Below are positions 12,090-23,405 of a stretch of 64,000 bases of DNA, one piece after another. The translations under genes were made by a program, and so were the position numbers. The notes beneath the pieces were generated by a model. The model saw only the letters and a list, made by a program, of their open reading frames with translations. It did not search any database and had not been told where the DNA came from. The first letter of the stretch is position 1, and every line of letters starts with the position of its first letter. The stretch is from Dolomedes plantarius. Its lineage: Eukaryota; Arthropoda; Arachnida; Araneae; Dolomedidae. The DNA lies in assembly GCA_907164885.2 (NCBI GenBank), contig OU015503.1:129880948-129944947 (forward strand), read 5' to 3'.

Positions 12090-12168
12090 CGTGGAGTAGC
12101 GGTACAGCGCAGCGCTCATTAACTCATTCTCTTTCTCTGTAGGTTGCAGGTTCGGGCCCAAGACTGTT
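12090..12168 (+). ncRNA. tRNA-like head of a SINE
   Basis: A-box-like GTAGCGGTACAGCGC is followed about 45 bases later by a B-box-like GGTTGCAGGTTCGGGCCC. This arrangement is typical of tRNA-derived SINE promoters for RNA polymerase III. A full cloverleaf is not intact, so a functional tRNA is unlikely. Confidence 0.5.
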
Positions 12169-12188
12169 GTTGTGGGTGGGGATTCGAT

Positions 12189-12313
12189 GGGAGCTTTCCC
12201 AAACCGCATTCTGCTAGAGCATGGCGAACGGGATAATATTCCCGGTTTTCTACAGATGGGAATATTATCCCGTCCGTCGAATGTGTCTATCATAATGTCT
12301 TGGGAAAGCTCCT
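12189..12313. repeat. foldback with nested perfect inverted repeats
   Basis: CGGGATAATATTCCC (12229-12243) is mirrored exactly by GGGAATATTATCCCG (12258-12272), with a 14-base loop. Outside it GGAGCTTTCCCAA (near 12190-12202) pairs with TTGGGAAAGCTCC (near 12300-12312). This suggests a miniature foldback element next to the SINE head. Confidence 0.7.
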
Positions 12314-12607
12314 TGAGAATCTGTGGTGGGCATTTTGCAAAAATCTTCTTTAATCTTTCTTCTTTTGAAAAATCCTCTTTACTCTTTCTTCTTTTGCAAA
12401 AAATTTTTCTTTTCCTAAAACAACGTGCGTTTATATTAATTATTTCATCTCATATTAATATTATTATTTCATCTCATATTAATACATATCAAAAATATTT
12501 GTAGAGAGCGATTAGAGAACGGTTTTAAAATAAACGATTTTACTGGAATTAATCCTGGATTACGGGAAGTGGTTTCTGGATTGTATGCAGACAATTAAAT
12601 GTATAAT

Positions 12608-12670
12608 TCTAGATATATATATATAAATATATATATATATATTATATTACATATATATAACTATATATAG
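12608..12670. repeat. AT microsatellite
   Basis: Interrupted (AT)n runs within AT-rich sequence. Confidence 0.95.
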
Positions 12671-12914
12671 CAAAATTTAACATTGAACCTCGTTCAAAAG
12701 TAAGCTTCACTCCTTCACAAGCACCGTATGGTGTCGCCATCTTTCGGGAGAAATTTTCGTAAAAAGAATTCGATTCCTACAAGAAACTCAAGGTTTACTA
12801 GCTTGTACAAGTAAGGGAGTAGGGTCGTTGACATTAAGAGTGACACTTCCGAACTCCAAGTTAACGTGGGGGGGGGGGGGAAGAATTATAAAATCTGCAA
12901 AATCACCGAGAGTA

Positions 12915-13310
12915 TGTGGATGTCCTTTTTACGTACTTTTACGTACATTTACGGACCGCATTTCTGGAGAGACGTATCGTAACTAAACTTCGTATTTACG
13001 TCTTGCAGCGCGGGTTCCCAACCTTTTTACATATTTTTACGTACATTTGCCGAGTGCACTTTTGGAGAGACGATCGTAACTCTGACATCGTGTTCACGTC
13101 TTGAGGCGATGGTTCCCAACCTTTTTACGTACATTTACGGAGTGCACTTTTGGAGAGACTATCGTAACTCTGACATCCGTGTTCACGTCTTGAGACGATG
13201 GTTCCCAACCATTTTACGTAGAGTCACGGAGCGAACTTCTCGACAGACGTATCGTAACTCTGACTTCGTGTTCACGCCTTGCTTCGATGGTTCCCAAACT
13301 TTTTACGTGC
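12915..13310. repeat. tandem repeat of about 90-98-bp units
   Basis: Four units share 'ttcccaacctttttacgtac', 'atttacgga', 'tttggagagac', 'cgtaactctgac' and 'gtgttcacgtcttg'. The 'ttccca' landmark falls at 13015, 13113, 13202 and 13291. The array leads through a GT-rich patch (13311-13360) into the 147-bp satellite. Confidence 0.85.
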
Positions 13311-13370
13311 TTGCTTGCGTGTGCGTGCGGATGTGCCTGCGTGTGCGTGTGCGTGTGCGCACGTATTCGC

Positions 13371-14620
13371 CAGACACACATGAAAGCGGACACTTGCTTT
13401 CGGAAACTATCAATGGTCCCAACACAGAAATCGACCCCTCTTGACGGCCACACTTCAAAAAAGCCCATTTTCCTCAAATATTACTGACCGTTGTACAGCA
13501 ATGCACATCGTATTCGCCAGACACCCCTGAAAGAGGACATTTGCTTTCGGAAACTATCAATAGTCCCAACAAAGAAATCGACCCCTCTTAACGGCCACGC
13601 TTCAAAAAAGCCCATTTTTCTCAAATATTACTTAGCGTTGTACAGCAATGCACATCGTATTCGCCAGACACCCCTGAAAGAGGACATTTGCTTTCGGAAT
13701 CTATCAATAGTCCCAACACAGAAATCGACTCCTCTTAACGGCCACGCTTCAAGAAAGCCAATTTTCCTCAAATATTACTTACCGTTGTACAGCAATTCAC
13801 ATCGTATTAGCCAGACACCCCTGAAAGAGGACATTTGCTTTCGGAAACTGTCAATAGTCGCAACACAGAAATCGACTCCTCTTAACGGCCACGCTTCAAA
13901 AAAGCCCATTTTCCTCAAATATTACTTAGCGTTGTACAGCAATGCACATCGTATTCGCCAGACACCCCTGAAAGAGGACACTTGCTTTCCGAAACTATCA
14001 ATGGTCCCAACAAAGAAATCGACCCCTCTTAACGGCCACGCTTCAAGAAAGCCAATTTTCCTCAAATATTACTTACCGTTGTACAGCAATGCACATCGTA
14101 TTAGCCAGACACCCCTGAAAGAGGACATTTGCTTTCGGAAACTGTCAATAGTCGCAACACAGAAATCGACTCCTCTTAACGGCCACGCTTCAAAAAAGCC
14201 CATTTTCCTCAAATACTACTGACCGTTGTACAGCAATGCACATCGTATTCGCCAGAAAACCCCTGAAAGAGGACATTTGCTTTCGGAAACTATCAATAGT
14301 CCCAACACAGAAATCGACCCCTCTTAACGGCCACGCTTCAAAAAAGCCCATTTTTCTCTAATATTACTTAGCGTTGTACACCAATGCACATCGTATTCGC
14401 CAGACACCCCTGAAAGAGGACACTTGCTTTCCGAAACTATCAATGGTCCCAACAAAGAAATTGACCCCTCTTAACGGCCACACTTAAAAAAAGCCCATTT
14501 TCCTCAAATACTACTGACCGTTCTACAGCAATGCACATCGTATTCACCATACACCCCTGAAAGAGGACACTTGCTTTCGGAAACTATTTCTGTTCGCGAT
14601 ACAGAAATCCACCACTCAAA
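13371..14620. repeat. satellite of nine units, 147-bp period
   Basis: The landmark 'cagacac' begins at 13371, 13518, 13665, 13812, 13959, 14106, 14253, 14401 and 14548 (variants 'cagaaaa' and 'catacac' in the seventh and ninth), so the unit is 147 bases with a single 148. Units include 'ctgaaagaggacatttgctt', 'aacggccacgcttc' and 'tgtacagcaatgcacatcg'. The 13812 and 14106 units share private variants (agccag, actgtcaatagtcgc), which indicates a two-unit higher-order repeat. Because 147 is 49 codons, one plus-strand frame stays open for 243 codons (13491-14222) as five 49-residue repeats. Diverged relatives of the unit may lie near 16140-16280. Confidence 0.95.
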
Positions 14621-14828
14621 ACGGCCATTATTTTAATACATGACTGGCCGCCATGGAGAAGTTTCACTGTATATGTGTGTATGTATATATATATATTTGG
14701 CCTTTCCGACTGGCTTTTGGCCCTTTTTGTGGTGCTGCGAAAACTGTGCATTTCAAAAAGCCAAGTCTCTGCACGGCTCAGTTTAAAATTTTGGTTTAAT
14801 TTTTAGCGATGTCTTTTTTTTATTTTAG

Positions 14829-15047
14829 TTACTGGGTGTACAGGTGCGGTTTGCTGTGTCTCTGCTACGATATCCTCTTTTAGCAGATCAATTTATGGGG
14901 CGCGGCTTTAAATGCTCTTGCACAAGCGGCGAATATCTTTTCAAAACAGATGTAGGCCTGTTTACCGATATTTGCGCCAGTTTATCTCTGAGGAAAATCG
15001 TTTGGCATTTACATTTCAATCTACTCCATTCAAATGAAAAATGTTGA
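14829..15047 (+). CDS. possible internal or terminal exon, unidentified protein
   Basis: A T-rich tract ending in ttttttttattttag (acceptor at 14827-14828) opens a frame of 72 codons starting LLGVQVRFAVSLLRYPLLAD and ending HSNEKC at a stop. The middle contains a Cys pair (KCSCTSGEYLF) and varied residues without low complexity. It is not recognised as a known family. No partner exon, donor or polyadenylation signal could be tied to it, so this is a weak candidate that could be chance in AT-rich sequence. Confidence 0.2.
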   Translation, partial: LLGVQVRFAVSLLRYPLLADQFMGRGFKCSCTSGEYLFKTDVGLFTDICASLSLRKIVWHLHFNLLHSNEKC

Positions 15048-15049
15048 TT

Positions 15050-15460
15050 TCACGGAATCGCTCTTTTCAATGTGCAGAGAGAGTCTTGAATTCAAGGACA
15101 TTTCCGAATCGCGTATAGATCACGTCCACACTTTTTGAAACTCAATTTCAACGTTTCTCCCGACTGCAGTGAAAATTTTTCAGTAAGGGGAAAAACAGAA
15201 AGAGAAGTAATCAAAATTTGACATACTGTTCATACTGTTTCTCATACTCTTTATAAAATTTCTCCTCTGTGGATGATTTTGGTTGGGTTTATATTTACTT
15301 GGTACAATGACAATTTTTTTAGAGACTTGACAATGCTTGATTTTCGAAAAAATCACGCGAATCAAACTCGATGTTTAATTATTAATGCTTAGTTGTATTT
15401 CATTGAGGAATAAACTATGGGAAATCTATGTACATAATGGAAGAAGTCATGACTTATACA
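15050..15460. other. no supported gene
   Basis: AT-rich unique-looking sequence between the exon-like frame and the Helitron-like region; no motif recognised. Confidence 0.4.
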
Positions 15461-16036
15461 TCTGTACACGTATCAACGCTCAGCAAAAACTATTGGACAT
15501 ACGGATATCAAATTTTAGGAGCTTATTCCTTTTGTGCTGAAGGCGTCATTTAAGAAGCAATTTTTCAAAATTCGGCCCCCTCACCCACAAATAATGGAAG
15601 GGGGTGGGCTAAACTTTTTTTTACGTGTTTTATCACATATTCCTTCATATCTCGAAGAAGAACACAGATATCCATAAGATTCTTGCTTTAAAATGAAAGG
15701 AACACGAATACCTAAAAATCAATTTCAGGATTTTCCGAAATTCGGCTCCCATGGGCGGGAGGGGGAAAAACGTGTTTTCCCCATATTCCTTCATATCTCA
15801 AAGAAGGAAATTGATATCCATAAGATTCTTGATTTAAAATGCAACAAACGGGATTAATTACAGGATTTAAAATGCAACAAACAGGAAGACCTGAAACTCC
15901 TCCAAGGACCGGAATCCAGAGGGATATCAAAATTGAAAGAAACATTTTAATGCTGACATAAAATTACAACTTTACATAATATACAGGTGAGCCTTATTAA
16001 GGGTACACCCGTGCAACGCCGGGTATATAAAGCTAG
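15460..16036 (+). mobile_element. non-autonomous Helitron, 3' end clear, 5' end uncertain
   Basis: The 3' end has the hairpin ACCCG-TGCAACGC-CGGGT (16007-16024), then eight bases, then CTAG at 16033-16036 followed by T, the standard Helitron terminus with insertion between A and T. Upstream are two related units of about 170-200 bases with 'attccttcatatctc', 'gatatccataagattcttg' and 'aattcggc', typical of non-autonomous Helitrons. The TC start was not fixed; a position near 15460 is a guess. No Rep/helicase coding sequence is present. Confidence 0.7.
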
Positions 16037-16039
16037 TTA

Positions 16040-16096
16040 AGATATATATATATATGTATGTGTATATATATAATATATATATATATATATGGGTGC
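16040..16096. repeat. AT/GT microsatellite
   Basis: Alternating AT with a short GT interruption directly after the Helitron terminus. Confidence 0.95.
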
Positions 16097-16598
16097 GTGC
16101 GTTTCTTTAAACATTAGTAATCGCCATATACAACTTGACCCCTATTTACAAGTAACTCCTCTGGACGGCCACTTTTTCCGAAAATAATTACTGGTCGCCA
16201 TAGAAAAACAAACCCCTATTCAACGCCCATCCCTCAAAACGGCCCAAATTTCCCGAAAAGTTGCTAATCGTTGTAAAGAAATCAATGGCGATTTCATCCG
16301 AAGAAAGAATAAAGCAATTTTAATTTTTACGTTGTATGGTTACCACGGTATTCTGATGCTTAAACGAGTCGATTATTTAACACGGCTTTTAACCAACCGG
16401 CAGAGTTAGACTCGTTCAGGCATGTTATTCTGTATAAATTTCGTGATATTAATCTCTGCCGATATCGCGTTTCATCGTGCGAGATTGAATACTCACTAAC
16501 GGCTCACTTAAAACAGCAAAAAAACCGGGCCAGAAAAATTAGCGAAAAGTTTAGAGGAGTGTTTTGGCTACACGAATTCGAATCGCATTCACCGATTA

Positions 16599-18188
16599 AG
16601 CCGGCCACTCACGTAGACTTCCGTCATCTGGGGCGGCTGGAATTTTCGCGCCTCGGATACCTGGCATCAGCCACTCACGGGGACTCTCGGTGTCTGAGGC
16701 GCCGGATATTTTCCGTCTCGTTCACCTGCCTTCGCCCATTCGCGATGCCCGATTTAGCTCAGTTCGATGTTATTTTAATAACATCGGCACAGTGAGTTGG
16801 CAAAACTTCATGAATTAATACAATTTTATAAAATTATGCCATTTTCTTTGCTTTTTCTTTTTATTAATTAATACATTTAATAAACTAAAAAATAAAGATG
16901 TTTACTCAATAATAATAATTGTCGTATTGCATCAGTTATTTATTCCACGTGGCTCTCCAAATCCATACTACCCTCTTCATTATTCAATTATATATCTAAA
17001 TTGTTATTTATATTTAATTTTGAAGAATGGAATGTAAGAAATCTTAAAAAAAAAATGAAGTCGATACTACAATTAGAACCGATTTTATGGCCAAATGTAT
17101 AAAGCTAATAGTACAGTGATTTTTAGAAAATTAAACTTTAAATGGCTTTTTCTGAAAACTTATTTTTCAAACTTGTGCGCACTATTTCTTCAAAACTAAT
17201 GGTCACAAATTGCTAAAATTTTGTATACAAGATATCTAGTATGTTTATATAATTTCCACCTAAATTTACGTAAGTACATAATATTAAATTTTACAGCATT
17301 TTTTTTTTTAAACATTTTATATTTCTTGTACATTACGATGCTTTTAAATATATATTTATGTGAATAATATATATTTAAAATATATATTATAAATATATAT
17401 TTATATGAATGTTTTAAAAATATATTTATGTGAAATAGGGTAGTTATTTTAGGTGTAGATTAAAATATTACCTACGGATAGAATACATACAAATAATTTA
17501 ATATATATATCTCATATTTTAAAAAAATCTGCACGCAGTGTATTCATTATTCATAAAACATTAACTTTTGTTTTATATAAAATAATTTCTAATAATCTCC
17601 CAATAATTCTGCTTTTGTTTTCTATCAGATAAAGCTTTGTACATTTCACTCTAAAAAATTGGTTTAAATTAATTACAAATTAACTGTTTGACAACACATT
17701 AAGCTTGGTAGTAAAATCAGTGCATTTTTGTGAGAGCAAAGGTGGTCTCCCCGCTTTTAAACAAATAATATTACAAAAATTACAAAAAAATTAAATATTT
17801 AGAAAAATTTGAAATAAATGACATTTTGTAATAAGTTTAATTTTGTTTATTTACTTATTTATTTGAAAAATTGTTTATCATAAATTTTCTATACAGTTCA
17901 ATGAACGATATTAAAAATTCGGGATTAAAGAATAATTTTTCAGCTTCCATTATGTTCGAAAACATGCGGTAAACTGCAGGCTAACTTTCAGGCGCCTGGT
18001 ATCTAGCGTACAGTACCCCACTCACGGAGACTTCTCGCGCCAGGAATTCGGTCTGGATTGAAATTCCAGACACAACATTTTTATCATCTGACGTCTCACC
18101 AAGACACCCCACTGACGGAGACTCTTGCTGCCTGAGGCACCAAAAGCCCGTGATCACAGATGACGGAAGTCTACGTGAGTGGCCGGCT
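16599..18188. mobile_element. 1.59-kb element with perfect 32-bp terminal inverted repeats (PIF/Harbinger-like, non-coding)
   Basis: The left end begins AGCCGGCCACTCACGTAGAC and continues to TTCCGTCATCTG; the right end is its exact reverse complement for 32 bases. Both sides are flanked by TTA (16596-16598 and 18189-18191), the usual PIF/Harbinger target. The motif CCACTSACGNAGACT recurs inside in direct orientation near 16671, 18018 and 18108 and in the terminal repeats. The interior from 16800 to 17950 is very AT-rich and has no transposase, so the copy depends on another element. Superfamily assignment rests on the TTA duplication and is an inference. Confidence 0.75.
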
Positions 18189-18894
18189 TTAGACATCAAT
18201 CGCGGAGAAACTTTATCGAGCCGTCAGCGTTTTCCTGCCTGCTCCTCTCTTGAATCGTAAACAAATCTCATGAGACTCGTACCGAATCGATGCAGAGGAG
18301 AAACGCACGGTGTGGTTTTTGAGAGAGATTGCTGAACTTGTTTAGTCTAAGAACGGGAGAGGTATGGTAGCTATGGAACTCGCAACGATTTTAAAACAGA
18401 AAAACGGATGTCTTAAAATAGAATAAAGGAGAAAGATGTTCCGACGGCATTTTTGAAAATCACTGGCGCGCGATTTCAAATTTCGTTCCTAAAGGAAAGA
18501 CGTTTAAATGTCGTACGAAACGTTTCTCAGAAAACATTTTTATTCTGTCTTTTTCAAGGGGACGAGGGACCTTCAGATTCATTTCGTTTTAAATTTTCGA
18601 TATTTTACTCTACATGCAAAATGAAAATAATTGTTATTCTTTTTCAGTGCGTTCGTGTTACTTAAATTTCAGAAATGATTATTTTCCGGAAAATTAGGAT
18701 CTGTTTTTTCAAAAAAAAAATGTTCAAAAATGATAGAAATTTCGCAAAATCCTCCGTGCGCATTCGTTTCCTTCTAATTTCTTTCAAATTTCTCAGAACC
18801 GTTTGTGGAAATGTTCGCAGCATGCAACGTTCTTTAAAACAACACATATCTTTCAAATTTATAGACCACGAAATACAGCAAAAGCTTCAGTTAA

Positions 18895-19127
18895 AGTATT
18901 GTGTCAGTTTAAAGTAATCGTTTTCAGTCGATTTAATTCCTCAATTATCATTTTTAATAGATTTTATCACTTTTTAATCTATCTTTATTGAATACACATT
19001 GCAACTTAATGAGTTATACATTTTGTGAACTCTAGCATCGTTCCTAACGGTTCGGATAGAGCAAACTATCGGATAAAGCGAACAAAATATTTGGTCCCTA
19101 GAAGTTCGTTATAACCGGGTTCGACTG
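18895..19127. mobile_element. right part of a pogo-like miniature element
   Basis: The right end reads GTTATAACCGGGTTCGACTG followed by TA (19128-19129). Its reverse complement, CAGTCGAACCCGGTTATAAC, is a typical Tc1/mariner or pogo-like terminus. The left end is missing here but present in the duplicate at 25375. Confidence 0.6.
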
Positions 19128-19607
19128 TATAAATATTTTCATTGCATTCAAGATGTACTCTCTTAGATATATCGCCTTTCTACATCTCCATTGACGGGAG
19201 AGAATTTTCGCAACCAAAAGGCAACAGTGAAAACGTGCACGTCTATTGTCTAGTGGTGACGCTGAATGACAAAATGTTGCATATTTTATTTCACTCTACC
19301 TTTTTTTAAACGGTACAGAGTGCGCAAGGCTTTCTAAGTAACGTACCTAGAAGGCGAATTGGTTGTGCATGTATACATAAATAAATTTGCTAAGGCGCCC
19401 GTTCTCAAAACTCGAAGGCATAAATCAGTAGCTCGCCATCCAGACTTAAGGAAGAGTTAGGCCTAACGGAGCCTTGTGGGAAAAGACTCTTTACAGTGTT
19501 AGAAAACTATGCAAGATTTCACACGCTTTTATTGGGAATTGAAATAGATTTACGAGCACCGCTCTAAAAAAAGTAAGAAAACAAAAGCAGTGTTAAAGAA
19601 GTGTCTA

Positions 19608-19608
19608 A

Positions 19609-19643
<35 letters not shown>

Positions 19644-19662
19644 TATATATATATATATATAT
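19608..19662. repeat. compound microsatellite (AC)n-GG-(AT)n
   Basis: About 15 AC units, then 'gg', then AT units. The duplicate at 26197-26252 has the same structure with different repeat counts. Confidence 0.97.
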
Positions 19663-19664
19663 CT

Positions 19665-20200
19665 GTACAAACAAAATTTTCCGTTTGTACCTCATTATTT
19701 AAGAAGTTATAAGAAAATCAAAGGGGGGAGAAGCTGGTGAAGCGATAGCCCCCCCCCCCATCGAATATTGAAACGAAACTGGTGCCAATCGTTTATACCT
19801 CGTTCGTACCCGTTTGTACGAACAAAGGTTTCGTTCGTACCGCATTATTCAAAAAGTTATAAAAAAATCAAAGTGGGGGGGAAGCTGGTAAAACAATAGC
19901 CCCCCCCACCATCGAATTTTGAAACGAAACTGATCAATTGTTTATACTTCGTTTGTACCCGTTTGTACTAACAAAATTTTTGTTTATACTTCGTTTGTAC
20001 CCGTTTGTACTAACAAAATTTTCGTTTGTACTTCATTATTTAAAAAGTTACAAGCAAATCAAATTGGGGGGCTGGAGAAATCATAGCCCCCCCCCACCAC
20101 CGTCGAATTTTCAAACGAAAGCGGTGCCTATTGTTTTTCACCAACAAAATTTTAGTTTGGATCTCATTATTTTAAAAATTATTAGCACATCAAAGAACTG
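19665..20200. repeat. tandem repeat of about 150-190-bp units with paired G and C runs (copy 1)
   Basis: Units share 'cgtttgtacctcattattta', 'aagttataa', a G run followed by 'agctgg', then a C run, then 'atcgaattttgaaacgaaac' and 'cgtttatacctcgtttgtac'. The G run and the C run about 30 bases apart within each unit could pair as a hairpin or form G-quadruplexes. Confidence 0.85.
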
Positions 20201-20491
20201 TGGGTGAGCTAGAGAAATTACCAGCGACAGGATCAGTTGTGGATTGTATTTGGGAGACTCAATTTCTTTTGAGAACCGTACCTTCTGTTGAGAACCGTAA
20301 TCGTCATTTTACAAAAGACCCGTTATTTGAGTATGGAAAGAACAAGAATCCGTGACGAGAAAGTTTTGGAACAGCTAGGCCTAACACATATGGCAGAAAA
20401 ACTGTCGTGCAGGATCAAATGGAAGAAAACTTATGCCGCTTGTCGTGTCGGGACGAGAAGGGATGAATAAGCTTAATGATGTTTATATATA

Positions 20492-20578
20492 TATAAACAT
20501 ATGCACACATACATACATACATATATATATATACACATATGCACACAAACATACATACATACATATATATATATATCA
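20492..20578. repeat. ATAC/ACAC microsatellite
   Basis: Repeated 'catacatacatacat' and 'atatat' tracts, duplicated once within the tract. Confidence 0.95.
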
Positions 20579-21611
20579 CTTCGGTTAATTCGAACTAGAA
20601 ATTTGACAAAAAAGTTTCTTTTTCCTCGTTTAACGTTTAAAATACACGCTGTATTTATTATTTTGTGTGTCAAAATCATCTGTATTTCTATTCTGTGTAG
20701 GAAGAGGCACATGCCTGCATTCCTAGACTATTGCATTTTCGCTAAACGTTAGGGACATCAGTGCTTAACGGACAAAGCGATTTTCCGTTATTGGTAAAGA
20801 TTTTCTTATAATTTCAGAAAAAACAGTCTTTAGTAGGGAGCTGCGTCAGTTATGCCTGCACTGCAGACAAGTTAATGTGATCTATACAGTTTTTCTACCT
20901 GGTTTGGTTTGGAGAGCTACGGTCAACTTTTTGCTACACGAGGGCTAATTAGACCGGGACTTACAGTTTAAAGCCGATTCTACAAGAATCCATGCCAGCA
21001 GTGGGACTCGAACCCACACGATCTGAACCTAATGCCGGCGCCCTAGCCATTCGGCCATCCCCTGGCAAGTTTTTCTTTCTCGGCGTGTGGTGTGAAAGTG
21101 TAAAGATTCAGGATGTCTACATGTAGAAAGTAAAAAACCCTAACTTTAGATACAAAGATAGAAATTTTAAAGAACGTAGAGAATGTAAATCAAAGTTATG
21201 GAATGTAAAAAAAATACCTTGTCAACTTATTTGAAAAACAAGGAGTCAATTTTAGATTCATGGGAAAAATCAAAATTTGCTAGAGAAGCTGGCTGAACAA
21301 TGTAGGCATCATAAACAAAACCAAACATCCATTTTACAATTTTTCCCAAAAGTGTAATTCATATTTTTTAATTAAAGTTTACTTTCTACTGCATATCTTC
21401 TGCTTCATTTTATGATTAAGATAAGCCTGTATTGCTTTTTAATATGTTTAAGTTTAGATAGTATAGTATAATATATTTTCTGGGGTTATACGTACCAGGA
21501 GATTTTTCTTTGTCAGTGATACACTTTTAAAGTTATATATTTTCTCTTAACATCGGATAGTTCGAACTTTTTTCTCAGAACCTTTGAGTTCGAATTAACG
21601 AGCGTCCACTG
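20577..21611. mobile_element. possible pogo/Tigger-like element with a SINE inserted
   Basis: The right end TTCGAATTAACGAGCGTCCA-CTG followed by TA (21612-21613) is the reverse complement of CAGTGGACGCTCGTTAATTCGAA, a typical pogo-like terminus. A weaker left counterpart, CACTTCGGTTAATTCGAAC, lies at 20578. No transposase is visible. The SINE at 20893-21068 interrupts it. The left boundary is uncertain. Confidence 0.4.
20893..21068 (-). ncRNA. tRNA-derived SINE (family 1)
   Basis: On the minus strand TGCCAGGGGATGGCCGAATG opens a tRNA-like head, with A-box-like TGGCCGAATGGCTAGGGCG and a perfect T arm GTGGG-TTCGAGT-CCCAC; the 5' TGCCAG pairs with CTGGCA at the 3' side. The anticodon arm does not fold cleanly, so it is not a tRNA gene. 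After the head comes a tail, GAATCGGCTTTAAACTGTA, then GTCCCGGTCT and CCTCGTGTAG, that is shared with 30465-30625. Confidence 0.7.
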
Positions 21612-21781
21612 TATATATATACACACGAATACCTACGTATGGCCTCACAAATTTATTTTCATGTAAATATCAATTTAATATGATATTAATTTCAATATCT
21701 TTAAATTCCGCTTATAACTGTATTCCTCAAATAATTATTCACAAAAAGCAATTGTTGAGTAATTTTATCTAATTCTTAAAT

Positions 21782-22349
21782 ATGGATCAAAATGATCCCG
21801 ATCAATTAAATTTTAAAATGGAGGCGCTTTTGTGTTCAACAGTAGCCACTGATCAAAATTTCATCTACGAAGACCGCGTGGCTCGAAATAAATGCGCAAT
21901 GTCAGGGCCTACGAAAGGAATCCAACCCAAAACCAAGGGAGCCAGTCCATACAAGGATAGAAACCCCCAGGCATTAATTCCACCTCTGCCGATCTTTACT
22001 GTCAGCACAATTCATACTGGCAGGAGGAGTTCTCCAGGCAGACGCCAGACCCAGACTCTGTCATTCGAACGATAGAGGGGGAACCTTGATACGTCGCTCC
22101 AGAGAACTCGTTTCCGCTGATCCACGGTCAACTTTCGACGCGCTTTGCACCACAGTAACCGAGCAGCGCGGTTGGACTCTGGGAACAAAGGCTTATGAGA
22201 CCATGAAAGCCAAGCAGATGTGCTTCCTTACGGGTGGTATTCATCGAAACAACACTCCCGGATGCCTGCTAAAACTCCTTGAGTATGTGGGTCATCGTTT
22301 GGGTGCGGATATCTCTAGACAGCACCCTCCGGTCCCTAACCTGCAACTC
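21782..22349 (+). other. unidentified GC-richer stretch with two short frames
   Basis: A 97-codon frame from 21782 (MDQNDPDQLNFKMEALLCST...) and a 90-codon frame at 22086-22358 lie in sequence richer in GC than the flanks. The wording (PPLPIFTVSTIHTGRRSSPG; QRGWTLGTKAYETMKAKQM) looks coding-like but is not recognised. The stretch ends where a dispersed repeat begins, so it could be a fragment of a mobile element or a retrocopy. Confidence 0.25.
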
Positions 22350-22570
22350 GAAAACTGATTGGAAATACATTTATGAGTCTATATGAATAACCTTTTGTTT
22401 CGACATAATTGTCGATAAACCATCAAGTTATGGCAAAGTTGCGTTAATAATACATTGTAAAGAAAAAGCTAATATTGCAAGAGTTTCTTTTTTTTCCAAA
22501 GTCGTTTTTGATATATTAATGTATTTTTCAGTTTTGGTTTCGATACGATATCCATATTTTTTCGATATCC
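22350..22570 (+). repeat. diverged third copy of a dispersed repeat (also 35411-35640 and 51320-51540)
   Basis: It shares 'cgaaaactgattggaaat', 'aattgtcgataaacca', 'aaaggctaatactgca' (here aaagctaatattgca) and 'ccaaagtcgtt' in order with the other two copies. Confidence 0.75.
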
Positions 22571-22730
22571 TTAGTAAACGCCATACAGAATTAAAGAACT
22601 TATAGGGCGGCCGCCTCTCAATAAGGCCACTTTTTCATGAATAAATTACTGGGGCTTCAAAACAAACACATTTTTCGGAACCATGGTTTGCGCCATTCAG
22701 ATATATCACTCTCTCTATATATATGAGTAC

Positions 22731-22872
22731 ACTCAAGAGCCACAAAAAAACTGATGTGCGTATGCAAATGAAAGAGATATGCAACGAATCAGCGTAGCGC
22801 AAAGCGGCGGGCAGCGCCTGTGTAAGACAACAAGTGTCCCGCGAAGCTGTTAGATCGGTTCCCGCTGCTACG
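22731..22872 (+). mobile_element. left terminus and leader of the Tc1-like relic
   Basis: After TA at 22729-22730 comes CACTCAAGAGCCAC, then 'actgatgtgcgtatgcaaat', which recurs at 31879 as 'actggcgtgcgtatgcaaat'. No matching right terminus was found before 23.5 kb, so the copy is truncated. Confidence 0.65.
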
Positions 22873-23405
22873 ATGGCTGGTTATCAAGGTTTATGCGACT
22901 TTGAACGTGGCGTTACAGGCGGCGCACGAGAGATGGGGACATGACATCTCCGAGGCAGCGATGCAATTTGGATTTTCGCGCACGACCATTTCACGATTTG
23001 TACCGTGACTATCAGGTATCCGGTAAAACCTCGAATCTCCGACAGCGGTGCGGCGGGAAAACCACCTTCAAAGAACTGGACCGTAGAATCCTTAAACGAG
23101 ATAGACTTCCCCCAAATTGATGCGGATTGCATTGCTGGGGCATCGACAAGTGTCAGCGTGCGAACTTTTCTACGGACCATCAGTTATATTGCATTTCGGA
23201 GCTTCAGGCCCATACGTGTACCATTGTTAGCTGAAGGGCACAGAGCTTTACGCCCCCCCCCCCATCAACACCTCCATCGCACTGTTGATGACTGGAAACA
23301 CGTTGCCCGGTCAGACGAGTCTCGTTTCGTTTCCAATTGTATCGGGCGTATCGACGTGTAAGGGTATGGAGACAACCTCAGGAATCCATGGACCGTGCAT
23401 GTCGA
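22873..23405 (+). pseudogene. broken Tc1-like transposase, 5' part
   Basis: Starting at ATG 22873 the pieces read MAGYQGLCDFERGV, then in another frame GHDISEAAMQFGFSRTTIS (helix-turn-helix), YRDYQVSGKTSNLRQRCGG (the GRPR-like linker), LPQIDADCIAGASTS, VDDWKHVARSDESRF with the first catalytic Asp, and RVWRQPQESMDRAC. This is the usual order of a Tc1 transposase up to about residue 190 of about 340. At least two frameshifts, one in a C run near 23255 and one near 22936, break it, and the part with the second Asp and the Glu is missing. A Tc1-type terminus, CACTCAAGAGCCACAAAA, lies upstream at 22731 after TA. Confidence 0.85.

Larger units (their letters stand above)
18290..20200. repeat. duplicated block, copy 1 (partner 24990-26890)
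   Basis: From 18895 onward the sequence follows 25476 onward nearly base for base, including 'gatgtactctc', 'tctattgtctagtggtgacg', 'aaggcgaattggttgtgcat', the AC/AT microsatellite and the C/G-rich tandem repeats. The part at 18350-18660 matches 25020-25370 with more divergence. A further related patch lies at 16468-16560 (partner 24856-24965). Confidence 0.9.

Noticed and set aside
13491..14222. 243-codon open frame as a repeat protein gene
   Set aside because: The frame is open because the satellite unit is 49 codons long; there is no start context, signal or known domain, and units in the array outside the frame show the same DNA similarity.
20990..21066. Functional tRNA gene (Ser or Leu type)
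   Set aside because: The T arm is perfect, but the anticodon arm does not fold and a SINE tail follows.
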